Shown here: one piece after another, positions 54,011 to 64,000 of the stretch
Layout of the letters: every line of letters begins with the position of its first letter
Numbering within the stretch: the first letter of the stretch is position 1
Assembly: GCA_028564705.1 (NCBI GenBank)
Contig: JAPXFQ010000778.1
Span: 405,662-469,661 of the forward strand
Reading direction: 5' to 3'
Source: Apricaphanius iberus
Lineage: Eukaryota > Chordata > Actinopteri > Cyprinodontiformes > Aphaniidae
DNA: 64,000 nucleotides
The notes under the pieces: model-generated
What the model was told of the DNA's origin: nothing
Database searches by the model: none
What the model saw: only the letters and a program-made list of their open reading frames with translations
Made by a program: the position numbers and the translations under genes

Positions 54011-54615
54011 GGGCGCTTTCACATGGTACGGGAGTCCGTACTCGGGTACGGTATTTGGTCAAAATCCACTTATTTCGTACCATGTGAACACAGACTGTAC
54101 CGTGCCAGAATACGGCCAGAGAGACCTGCCTTGGAGGTAGTATCCGAGTCCAGGTACGAGCGGCCACGTATCATGTGAACACAACCCGTACTCTGGCCGT
54201 ACTCAAGACAATAGACGCGCTCCATGCGGAAATGACGACACCGCCGGCCGAAATTACAGAATCACCTCGCGACCATACAAATACCAAAACAACGCGATTC
54301 AAGCATCCCACAGCAACACAGCAGGTTACAAAACGGCGGGTTTACTACAACACTCACCCTGTAGATGGCTTCAGGTAGCAGCTGACCAGTAGACCAGTTT
54401 GTTTACATTCTAGGCTGTTGCTCGTTTTATGACGTCGGTACTTCTCACTCCCTTGTTTGTTGGAGAACGAAGACTTATTTGTATACCGCCACCTGCTGTT
54501 TATTTGTAGTAAAAGACTGGATCCCAATACGGTCAGAGATCCGTGACATGTGAACAGAAAAAATTAGGATTTTCTCTGGCCGTTTTCTGGTACGGCCACA
54601 CATGTGAAAACGGCC
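54011..54615. mobile_element. Harbinger-like MITE in the YqaJ exon
   Basis: 605 bp. Ends GGGCGCTTTCACATGGTAC and ACATGTGAAAACGGCC are inverted. TGA (54008-54010) and TAA (54616-54618) flank it as a possible 3-bp duplication. It contains many GTACGG/CCGTAC inverted motifs. Excising it rejoins the YqaJ frame (RRPRLT...SRFRE). Confidence 0.68.
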
Positions 54616-54949
54616 TAACTCCCTCACGTTTTAGGGAGATTTGTCAGGTAAGAGAGAGTAATGAACACAGCCTGGCTACTGCAGGGAACCCGTCAGACTG
54701 CAGCTATGAAGAGGGGGCTTGAACCGGAGGCAGATGCCATCTGGGAGTACTACCAGATGAAAAGGGTCAACCACTACCCTTGTGGATTTGTAATCCACCG
54801 TGATGCACCTTGGTTGAGGGCATCTCCAGATGGGGTCATTTTTGATCCTTCAGAGAAGTGTAGTTTTAGTTTGAATGAAAGGAAATGTCCATGTACATGT
54901 GGAAATATTGAGAGAAATATCCTAAAAATACTTGTTAAAGACAATTTAA

Positions 54950-57900
54950 TAAAACCTACTTTATGGCAGAAATCAACATTATTAGTTACAATGACAAAGG
55001 GCTAGGTCATCCCATCAAAAGAAATAAGATATTGAATGAGTTGAAGCCCTTTAAATGTTCAGTAGCTTTCCTACAAGAGACTCATCTCAATGCACTGGAG
55101 CACAGAAAATTAAAGAGGGAATGGATAGACCAAGTATTTTCCGCAAGCTGTCCAAAATGAGGAAGAAAGGTGTGGCAATCTTGTATCATCGAAATACCTT
55201 TTTTGCCATACAGAACGAAGTGAAAAATCCACAAGGCAGATATGTAGGAGTAGTTGGTACTTTACAAGGAATAGATATGACAATCATGAATATATATGCA
55301 CCAAATGAAGATGACCCCTAATTTTTTACACAGATAACATCCATTCTAGCAAAAGAATCTAAGGGCATGATTATTCTTGGGGGAGACTTTAACTGTGTGC
55401 TGGATCTAAAACAGGATAAATCACCTCCCGAGAACTCCATCCCAAGTAGGCAAAGCAAAGCAGTAAAATATTTATTGGGACAATTGGGATTGGTTGAAAC
55501 TTGGAGAGCAAAAAAAACAAAGGTAAAATATTTTACCTTCTTATCAAATGTATGTATAACTCATTCAAGGAAAGACTGAATTTAGCAAAACTAACAAAGA
55601 GAGAGTCAGAAAACCTTACCACACCTCTTACAGAAAAGGAAATAGTAGAGATAATCAATTCATTAAAAAACAATAAAAGTCCTGGTCCAGATGGTCTTAG
55701 TGGAAAACTATCTAAAGTATTTACCAAAGAACTTGCTCCTAAACTTTGTAAAGTATTTAATTATGGTTTAAAAGCAAATGACCCACCAAAGAGCTGGTAG
55801 GAAGCTCAGTAATACCCAGGGAGGGAAAAGACCAAAAAGAGAGTGCATCTTACCGGCCAATCAGTTAGCTTGGTAATGATGTGAAAATTCTTGGCTCTAT
55901 ATTAGCCAGGAAGATGCAAACACATATTGGGAAATTAATTAAACCAGACCAAACAGGGTTTATCGCAGGACGACAAGGCTCAAATAATATCAGAAGAGCA
56001 CTAAATATCCAATCTATTGCTAAGAAATCCATCTATCCTTCAATGCTTCTTGCGTTGGACGCCGATAACGCGTTTGATAGGGTGGATATATTTGAATTAT
56101 ACATTAGATAAGTTTGGATTTATCCTACTTTTATCAGTTGGATTAATACTCTAAATAAAGATCCAGTTTCAAGAATCTGTGTAAATGGTTACTGCTCGGA
56201 CTTTTTTCACATAAAGAGGGGAGTACGACAGGGCAGCCCTGCGGCGCCAATTCTTTTTGCTCTTAGCATCGAACCCCTGGCAGAATGGATCAGAACAAAT
56301 GACCAAATAGAAGGAATACAAGATCAGAGGGGCCTAGAGCACAAAATATCCCTATTCGCAGATGATATACTCTTGTATATCAAAAATACATTATCTTCCA
56401 TTCCTCCTCTAATGCATTGTCTGAGTGGATTTGGCGTCATCTCTGGCTACAAGGTAAATGAAACAAAATCGGAAGCAATGAGGATGACGGGATGCTGGTC
56501 AAGTCAACTTAATGCTGAGGTAAAGTTTATGTGGTCAAAAGAGGGGTTTAGATATTTAGGCGTGATTTTAACTGAAGATTCCTTAAAAATATATAAATCT
56601 AAGTATGATAAGCTTTTGACTCAATTAAAAAAAGGATTTAGAAAGGTGGCAAATACTTCCACTATCTTTAACAGGTAGGATTGAAAAAATAAGGACGAAT
56701 GTGCTGCCATGTTTTGTCTTTCATTTTCACTCTCTTGCAGGCACTGTGCCTAATACTACGTTTAAACTTATGGACAAGCTTATAACCAAATTTATCTGGC
56801 AAAACAAACGACCTAGGGTGAGACTTAAAGTTTTGAACTCTGGATTAGGATGGACACAGACACCAAATGGTTCCAGTTAGAGCAGGGATCAGTGCCAGAT
56901 AGACCAATATCAGCACTGCTATTTATGGACATAAAACGTAGACAAAAACTGAAAATACAGAATGAATATGTTGAATTCACATTGAATGTCTGGGGTAATA
57001 TCAAGAAACAATATAAATTACCCCTCTCTTTATCAAGAGCATCTAAAATAACAATCAAAGCTGATTTTCTTCCTGCGAGGCTTGATGGTGGCTTCAACAA
57101 GTGGGCTGACAATGGCTTAATAACAATAAACAAATTGTTTATAGGAACAGACCTCAAATCTTTTACCCAAATTCAAGATGAATTTAAACTACCTAAAAGT
57201 GACCTATTCCGTTTTTTTCAGATACGACATTATTTAGAGAAGCACAAAGAATTTGAAAAAGTTAAAGAACAGCCAGAAGACTTTGAACAGTATTGGATAG
57301 AAGTAGTGGAGAGTAAAAAGGTTCTCAAAAAGATAATCTATTCTCTATACAAAATTGTTCGCGTAGAACAAGATGAAAACACATTTGATATCAAGAATAA
57401 ATGTGAATTAGATCTCAACACAGTAATTCATGACTCAGATTGGGAACAATCATGGGTCGAATGGCATAAATGTCTCAACAGTCCAAATTGGAGTTTAGTT
57501 GGAAATTAAGAATGAGATTCTTTAGAACCCAGGCCATAATCGGCAGTTATAATAATAATACAAGCCCCCTCTGTTGGCGAAAGTGTGTGGGAATAGGTGG
57601 CTTCTCACATATTTTCTGGGAATGTCCTGTGGTAATTGTGTATAGGGAAAAGGTGAAGGAAGAGATAAATAAGATTTTGAATATAAAGATATCAAATCGC
57701 ATCTTCCGGATAATACTTAGTGGTAATACATCAGAAGCCAAGGAAAAGGGAAAAGTGTATTTGTTAAAAGTTCTGGTACTGGTTGCCGACAAAGTAATCA
57801 AAGCTAACTGGCTCAAACCACACCCACCCACTTTGGACCAATGGACTCAAATACCGTAATCTGTGAGTTGTATCGAGGAAATAACCACAATTTTTCAATT

Positions 57901-58167
57901 GAAACAGGACATATATTTGAAAAATTGCGCACCTATAATCTTATATCTGTCAAAATAGTGTGATTTTATCATCATCTAATTTAATAATTTTTTACTTATT
58001 TCTTGTTTTCTTGTTATCCTTCTTCTCTCACAGTACTAATACAATTAGTGGCTTGTAAAAATGTTAATGCTGTCTCTTTCTCCTTCAAAACACAATGTCA
58101 TTACTAGATATGTCAAATAATGTGTGTGACTATGTCAAGGATTTGGTTTATTTCAATAAAAGTTTAA
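54950..58167 (+). mobile_element. L1 LINE, degenerate
   Basis: 5'-truncated L1-clade element that starts at the endonuclease and ends at an AATAAAAGTTTAAAAAAAC tail near 58167. It closes off the SWIM/YqaJ gene. Confidence 0.85.
54962..57859 (+). pseudogene. L1 ORF2, broken
   Basis: Endonuclease: INIISYNDKGLGHPIKRNKI, SVAFLQETHLNALEHRKLK (54963-55100), MNIYAPNEDDP (about 55290) and ILGGDFNCVLDLKQDKS (about 55370). A deletion near 55540 joins to the RT part: IINSLKNNKSPGPDGLSGK (about 55650), LIKPDQTGFIAGRQGSNNI (about 55935), LALDADNAFDRV, RGVRQGSPAAPILFALSIEP (about 56220), and SLFADDILLY (about 56350). The C-terminal parts, 56850-57509 and 57470-57859, include the Cys/His motif CWRKC...HIFWECP. 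Multiple stops and shifts mark it as inactive. Confidence 0.88.
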
Positions 58168-58630
58168 AAAAACTAACAAACAAATTGCATTTAAAATGCC
58201 TACAAATCAGAAGTCGGAAGTCGCATATATGGCGCCATTTGCTTAACAGGAGCTAACACTAGCTATAGCATGTAAAACACTCACTTAGAGCTTGTAGAAC
58301 TTCTCATTCATGCTGGCTCTCACTCAAACGGCTGCTTTATCCCCGACATAGCTGCTACTTTCCACACGGTCTTCTCGGTATTCTTCGCGGTATTCTCCTT
58401 CTTCTTCTGCAGTTGTAGTCCGCTAATTGTTTTCACACAAAACCTAAAGTAACTTTTGCCTCCGGTCGAAAATCAGCGTTTTTATCTGCATCAAAATTTG
58501 TTTTTAAAAATCATGGACATCATATGTTCGATCCACAGCACATTTCAAACTGGATCAGAAAAAATATTTTATAGCTGCATTGACACCAATTAATTTTTTT
58601 GGGCATCAGGGGAAGGGCGTGACTTATGGT
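58168..58630. other. No recognised gene
   Basis: About 460 bases between the L1 tail and a hAT. CTTCTTCTTCTGC-type tracts near 58400; no coding signal identified. Confidence 0.4.
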
Positions 58631-61600
58631 CATTGGCGTCAGTTTGTTTTTAGAATTGGGGGGGACAACATAATTACACTTGAGTGGAGTTTAAATATTG
58701 CCGGGGACAATTTTTAAATAGCCTATGCTATGCGTATTTGAGTATTCTTCAGTTTGACGTTTCACTACAGTATGCACCATAGTGTATTGACTGTTGTTAA
58801 AAATCATTCAATTATTCAATAAAGCTGAAAGTCAGATGATTTTCTTTTAATGACATTAAAACCCACCATTAGGCTGTAGGCTAGGAAGAATCATTAATAA
58901 CCATATGATAGCAAACCTAACACAAAAGATGCTTGTTGTATTATTTGTGGTGGATATAGTCAAATATGCGATCAGATTTTCAGAGAAATATATTCATCTT
59001 ACCACTTATATCAGGCTCCACTATCTGGTCAACTCTACACTCCCACAGCTAAGCTGTCCGTGAACTACCGGATTCATTGATTTAAAAAAAAAAAGTTAAG
59101 CTGAAGCTGGTGTCCCACCATGTCGGAAAAAAAAAACGCAACCGATATCCAATGGTTTTTCGGCAAGAAAAAATGTGCTGTAAGTGCAGCCCATAAAAAA
59201 AAAAAAAATTAAGATATACAGTGTTATTTTTTAAACTGACGTAGATAAAACAGGAAAATGACTTTTTCTCTTCTCGGCTGCTAACAGTTAGCTAGCAGCA
59301 ATAACAGTTACAAACCAGACACCTATGCCAGGTGAACAAACCTCTTCCTGAGACATGTTTGCTTCTCATGGCTTCCATGGGGATCTGGGAGGATTTCATA
59401 GATTGATAAAATGTCTGGGTTTTCATCATGTTTTTAGGAGACTTCACCTGTCACTGAGTGGCTCTGTTTAATTCCTGCAAGGTCCCGACAGCAAATGGCC
59501 TTATGTTAAATGACCGCTCCATAACTCAAAAGTATTAGAGGGAAAAAATATTGGGGTGAAAGTGTGTAAATAAGTCTAATTCAGGTTTTAGGTGCAAAAG
59601 TGACTGAAGGACAAACAATGTTAACCTAAAAATCAGACTTTAATGGCGTTAATAAGTAGCAGCACGTTTGTTCAGTAGGAATCAGCGCCCCCTAGAGTCA
59701 CATGTGATGTAAGAGTGCACCATAAGCATAAGTAGCATAGGGTTTTCAGGTGCCAAACATCCCAATTTTTATTGCGTTTTGTTTCATTAGACAAAAAAGA
59801 AAAAGAAAAAAAGACTTGGCCCATATGACTGACCAATTAGTGTTTCGGGGTAATTTTTAAAATATTTCCAGAAAAATTGTAATTTTACTTTTTGACTTAG
59901 CCTATGAGGTTTACATTTTTAATCACATAGGGCAGGCACACTTTAAATATGTTAAAGTTAGGTGTTTTTCAAATAAACAACAACTTGAGTGTTTCAGGAA
60001 TGTGTCCTTTTTTGGAAGTCAACAAATGGACACCTTAAGAATCTATAGTTTTCCACAAAAAACCCCCCAAAGATAATTAAGTCAAAATCTATGCTGCATT
60101 AACAAAAAAGAAACAAATCAAATCGCACAATTTTGTTTTATTACCCATTTTCTATCAGGAACAGCATGTGACAGAGAAAAACAAAGATATGCTCGCCCAG
60201 GCAGCTGAGAATGCAGAGGTGAGATTCACATAACAGAAAAACTGATAACCTTGCACTAAATATAAAACCAACTTTGGTATACTCTTACAGCAAGCACAAT
60301 CACTGGCTGAAGAAGTGGAGTGTGTTGAAGCAAGCTCAGGTCCGATTCAGCAGGTGAGGGTTCAAGAAAAAAAAAAAAAGCATATGCAAGTTTTATCCAT
60401 CTCCAGGGGCTTTGGATCGGTTAAACTTGTGAAGAAAATGTGGAAAACATTTGATTGCACCAACAGATGGATCTACAACACAACAATTACTACTACAAAT
60501 ACAAACAGGAAAGAAAGTTGTGGATAAAATAAATAAATAATGGCAATAGTAGACCAATTAGAGTAATTTGTGTGCAATTAAAACATACTGAGAACTATGT
60601 AGAGAAATAAATGACAGCTTGACCAGCCGAGTCTGGAAAATCTGGACAAGCTGGAGGAGCTGCTGCTTACCGGAAAGACCAACGATATGGTGAGCCAGTA
60701 CCCAGAACTGGACCTGCACAAACTGCAAATTCAGCTGGCAATGTTTAAAGCAAATCATGTCTACACTTCCTGCAAAGAAGCAGCCCAGATTCTTAGAGTG
60801 ATGCAACCAGAGGTCAGAGGGCTCTTCTCACAAGTTGAAACTCTGGTGAGACTGCTAATTGTGGTCCCAGTGTCATCCTGTGAGGCTGAAAGGAGTGTCA
60901 GCGCTCTGCGACGGTTGAAGACCTGGCTGAGGTCGACGATGACACAGCTGAGGCTTAACAGCACTGCAGTCTGCCATGTCCACAGGGATAGACTGAAGAA
61001 ACTAGACAAAAGAGAAATAGCCACAGTTTTTATTGGTACATCTGAGAGACGGGTGTACATCTTTGGCCACTATTAACAGTCAACCTGACTAAAAAAACAC
61101 ACACAATCCACTTGTTTACCATCTCAAACACTCACACAGCCATTGGTTATTACATTTACAGTTTTGTTCAAGTTCAAGTTGAATATGCATTTAATTTTGG
61201 TTCACCAATTGGCTTTTTAGCTACATTTAATTGTTCTACAGATTTCAGTTTGTTCAGAATCTCAACTTGTGTGCATTTAAACCTAATGGTTGTTTCCCTT
61301 TTCATTTTTGTTCTGTTAATAAAACACTCAACTGACCCATCTTTGGTTAAAGAATCCTTTAAATTTAAAAAGTAGAGGGTTGTTGGATTGTTTTTTTGGT
61401 TAAAAAAGGTTCATTTTCAGAGTAGCAGATTTAACAGAGTTCCAACAGTTAAACTTCTACAAATATGATTAACCAATAACCATACTTAAAAACTATACAA
61501 AAAAGAAACACTTAAAAACTCAGCTGCTGGCACACAACAACAAACCGATATGAACAGTGAAAAACCAACTCTCTAAACTCCTGCAGCGAAAAAAGGGCAA

Positions 61601-62547
61601 AAAGGCAGACAACTGTTCTAAGCGGTGCTGCATCGCTCCTGTTACGCATTTAAACAGCGTAGAAATCTATGTTGCATTCATGAACATAACGATATATCAG
61701 CTTGTAGAGAAAAGAATGAAAAAAAATACTATAAGATATGAACTAAAAACCCATCGGCTTTCTAACAATATTATTTTAAGCTTAAAAACAATCCTCAAGT
61801 CATCCAAACAAAATAGAAGGGAGAACGGCTAACAATTATCACTTATGGGGATAAGTGAGCTCTACCAATTAACATGAAAAACAAATCTGCACCTGATGTT
61901 ACCCTTTTTGATTATGATTAATTTCTGATGCTCATAGGGTTGTATTAATAATTCTCTCTCAGTTTGAGAGAAGAAATTAGCTTTTTCCTTCCTTTCAATT
62001 CTCACTTATCTCTTTTGGCTACTGGTCATAATGATGTTAGCTTAAAATGCAGAACTGTAGCTATGTTTACTCCAAACATGCACTGACATTCATCACATGA
62101 AAATATAACCTCCTTTTGTTGTTAAATGAGATATAATATTGCTTACCTCTTGGAGCTAAAGAAGAATGACGGATTCATGAGTAGTGCTGGCCACGTTTTC
62201 TCCTGCTTATTGTAATTGCTGACAGCTGCTTCAGTAAGAAGCGGTGGCCGATTACCCAGCATGCCGCGAGTGCGTTTTTTCAAAAATGTTACACATTAAT
62301 CTATATTTATAACTGTTTTATTTTTTATTTAAAGCTAAATTATAAATAATTAGATGCAACATTTAAAAAGCATATTAATAGACTATCTGTTAGGAGCAGA
62401 CGTAGGTATTAGATCTGCGCTGGTATAAAAAAAAAAAAAAACCATCCTCATCTGCAGGCTTTTTTGAAAGTGGGGGGCACACAGCTGCCAATCACAAATT
62501 TTGCTGGGGACATGTCCCCGGCGTCCCCGGTTAAAATGACGCCTATG
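58631..62547 (+). mobile_element. hAT element with deleted transposase
   Basis: 3,917 bp. Ends CATTGGCGTCA and the inverted TGACGCCTATG, with a perfect 8-bp duplication CTTATGGT (58623-58630, 62548-62555). It encodes a four-exon deleted transposase. From 61077 to 62547 I see only AT-rich sequence and the GGGGACATGTCCCCGG subterminal block. The 58680-59100 part is likewise non-coding. Confidence 0.9.
59120..61076 (+). CDS. Spliced hAT transposase derivative lacking the catalytic core
   Basis: Four exons join without a frame break. 59120-59179 (ATG, MSEKKNATDIQWFFGKKKCA) is followed by a GTAAGT donor. 60159-60218 reads EQHVTEKNKDMLAQAAENAE and 60291-60353 reads QAQSLAEEVECVEASSGPIQ; both sit between good AG and GT sites. 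60627-61076 starts PSLENLDKLEELLLTG and ends in the hATC dimerization domain: VETLVRLLIVVPVSSCEAER, SVSALRRLKTWLRSTM and LNSTAVCHVHRD. All junctions are phase 0, giving about 210 codons. The DDE region normally found in between is absent. Its use as a protein is inferred, not shown. Confidence 0.62.
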
Positions 62548-62555
62548 CTTATGGT

Positions 62556-63390
62556 GCGTTCAGACTGCAGGCTTTGTCAGCGTCCGGCAAAGTTCGCAAA
62601 GCATCTTCTATGTTGAAGCTTGCAAAGCTTGCAAAGCCTGCCACTTCTGAGCAAAAAAGAGCGCATGGCTTCTTCTGTTGCCGTATGTTCTCAACTATGG
62701 CGGATAGTATCAAGAGAGTGGCTTGGCTTTATTTGCTAAATGAAGCTAGACAATGTCGACTTCGGCAATATCAGCACCGTTTGTGGATACACACTATTCT
62801 ACGGATGCATTCTGAGTTTGGGGAGTTCAAGCATTTGCTCCAGGAGCTACGTATGGATGAGTTTCGCTTTCAGCGCTACTTCCGTCTGTCCCGCGCCTAG
62901 TTTAATGACCTCCTGGGCGGCATCGCAGCTCAAATCGCCTACCAAAACACTAACCACAGGCGCTCTATTCCTGCCGAGGAGCGCCTGTCCATCTGTCTTC
63001 TAAAGTGCTATTCATGATTTTTTAAATCTGCGTTTTCAAGACTACTCACCCTTGAAAGTGTCTCCCTGAGGAGATGGCAGCCATCTGGGATGGTTTAGTG
63101 GAGGGGTTCATGGCTGTGCCTGGAGAAGAGGAGTGGAGGTCCATTGCGGAGGAGTTTGAGGAGCAATGGAACTTCCCTCTGTGCTGTGGTGTGATCAATG
63201 GGACACATGTAAGCCTGAAGGCACTCCAGTGATGTATGGGTATTGGCCAACTCTGCCTTTGGTCAGGCTCTGCGGGATGGTATACTTCTCCCAGCACATG
63301 GCCAGAGCTCCCCACAGAAGACCCCAGCCCCACGTGTTTGGACTCACAGCAAACTTTTACCATAATTTCTGGGAGGACATAAAATAGCTT
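62556..63390 (+). pseudogene. PIF/Harbinger transposase fragment
   Basis: Harbinger-type transposase pieces: HLLQELRMDEFRFQRYFRLS (62830-62890), DLLGGIAAQIAYQNTNHRRS (62908-62965) and PAEERLSICL, then EEFEEQWNFPLCCGVINGTH (63148-63208), the first catalytic Asp position being Asn here. After a deletion and frame shift it reads NSAFGQALRDGILLP (about 63250) and PAPRVWTHSK. Stops at 62898 and 63015 break it. The element ends are not resolved; the start, GTGCGTTCAGACTGCAGG, may be a terminus. Confidence 0.78.
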
Positions 63391-63399
63391 CTTTTTGAT

Positions 63400-63843
63400 A
63401 TTTGTTTAGAGATTTTGGAATCTTGTATTGTCCCTCCTACAATGCGTCAAGGAGTGACAATGTCCATCCCCAAAACAGGAAAAGACCACGGAATTATTGA
63501 AAACAGAAGGCCAATTAAGAAATACAGATTATAAACTTCTAACTTATATCTTCAGGACACGTCTTCAGTCTGGAATCTCAAATATCTTTTCGGAAACACA
63601 ATCTGTTTTTTTAAAAGGAAGCTCTATCCATAACAACATAAGATCAGTAATGGATATTATTGAATACAAGGAATTGATAAAAGGTAAAATATTTTTTATT
63701 CTTTTTAGATTTTAATAAAGCCTTATATTCGGTGGGACACCAATTTATCTTCTCAGCCCTAGAACATCTTGGCTTTGGAGTTAAATCTACCAATTTAGTC
63801 AGAGGACTCTATCAGAATATAAGTAGCTGTGTTTTATTACCCA
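63400..63843 (+). pseudogene. L1 RT fragment of a second lineage
   Basis: Reads PPTMRQGVTMSIPKTGKDH (about 63430), then after a shift NTDYKLLTYIFRTRLQSGIS (about 63515), SIHNNIRSVMDIIEYKELI (about 63625), and HQFIFSALEHLGFGVK (about 63740). These are L1-type RT palm blocks of a lineage different from the L1 at 54950. Frame changes show it is inactive. Confidence 0.82.
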
Positions 63844-64000
63844 AGGATACCACCAAGAGTTTTAACTGCTGCCTCGTTCCAGTTCCAAATAAAACTCACC
63901 CATCAGTCTTCAATGACTATAGACCTGTTGCCCTGACATCCCGCATCATGAAGGTCCAGGAGAGACTCCTGTTCCCTCACCTGAGTAAGCAAACTAAAAC
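63844..64000 (+). pseudogene. Rex1 LINE RT fragment (runs off the window)
   Basis: Translation gives FNCCLVPVPNKTHPSVFNDY then RPVALTSRIMKVQERLLFPH, the start of Rex1-type reverse transcriptase. It is a fragment joined directly to L1 sequence and cut by the window end. Confidence 0.72.

Larger units (their letters stand above)
48876..54930 (+). pseudogene. SWIM zinc finger / YqaJ nuclease multi-exon gene, interrupted
   Basis: Candidate first exon 48877-48954 has SKREKGFHLFISSYLP before a GGTAAG donor. Exon 50243-50509 holds a SWIM finger CTCVAGAALCNHYVALLFQ. Exon about 50612-50691 reads GIKPGPVDKMALLSAKPKCG, and exon 50790-50842 reads STLYKGLSGDLPDLSVLQ. From 53649 come VTEAYKNFSAAEAQMICSMG and, after a frame break, EVTWDMAHKIECAAREQ. 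A MITE splits the next block; then SRFREICQVR, MKRGLEPEADAIWEYYQ, APWLRASPDGVIFD and ERKCP carry YqaJ catalytic blocks (Asp in SPDG, Lys in KCP). SWIM binds nucleic acid and YqaJ is a lambda-exonuclease-type nuclease. This pairing occurs in multi-copy fish genes. An L1 truncates it. Confidence 0.75.

Overview
The window looks like teleost fish DNA made almost entirely of transposable elements. The families present are typical of ray-finned fish: L2, L1 and Rex1 LINEs, Ty3/gypsy, a gamma/epsilon-like endogenous retrovirus, Tc1, several hAT families, piggyBac-like and Harbinger elements, a tRNA-derived SINE, and an IS3-like (rve) DNA transposon. I see no ordinary host gene, no functional RNA gene and no CRISPR array. 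Splice signals, poly(A) tails, TA/TTAA/8-bp target duplications and SINE polymerase III boxes all point to a vertebrate nuclear genome.

Layout: positions 1-22520 are one broken Ty3/gypsy element (gag, RT, RNase H). A GC-rich poly(A) retroposon interrupts it at 1129-3843. An 18-kb DNA transposon at 4070-22194, flanked by a perfect 10-bp duplication, interrupts it again. That transposon has about 1.33-kb terminal inverted repeats (TIRs) and two convergent broken genes: a plus-strand HECT E3-ligase-like gene and a minus-strand IS3-type rve transposase. It was itself hit by a solo LTR, a 5-kb L2, a SINE, and a TTAA element that carries a second GC-rich retroposon. Both TIRs encode the same short ATG-containing exon. 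On the minus strand this exon splices in phase into the transposase, so the two genes may share promoter and start.

Positions 22795-28352 hold a small hAT element and a minus-strand L2. Positions 28353-36396 are a minus-strand endogenous retrovirus (gag, protease, RT), split by two L2 3' ends, a hAT element and an LTR-like block. Positions 36690-38740 hold fragments of a retroviral-integrase-like (Ginger/KRBA2-like) gene and possible Ulp1-like exons. A Tc1 element follows (39030-40658), then a TTAA element (40911-41957), an old L2 tail split by a hAT (41962-42835), and a 5'-truncated L2 whose ORF2 is open for more than 850 codons. Its 3' UTR carries an antisense 28S rDNA fragment (45704-46074).

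Positions 48876-54930 contain a multi-exon SWIM zinc finger / YqaJ nuclease gene, interrupted by two hAT elements, a Harbinger-like MITE and then a degenerate L1 (54950-58167). A further hAT (58631-62547) keeps a short but spliceable reading frame that lacks the catalytic core. The window ends with Harbinger, L1 and Rex1 fragments. Most gene-like features are decayed. The best-preserved reading frames are the L2 ORF2 at 42868-45552 and the deleted hAT frame.
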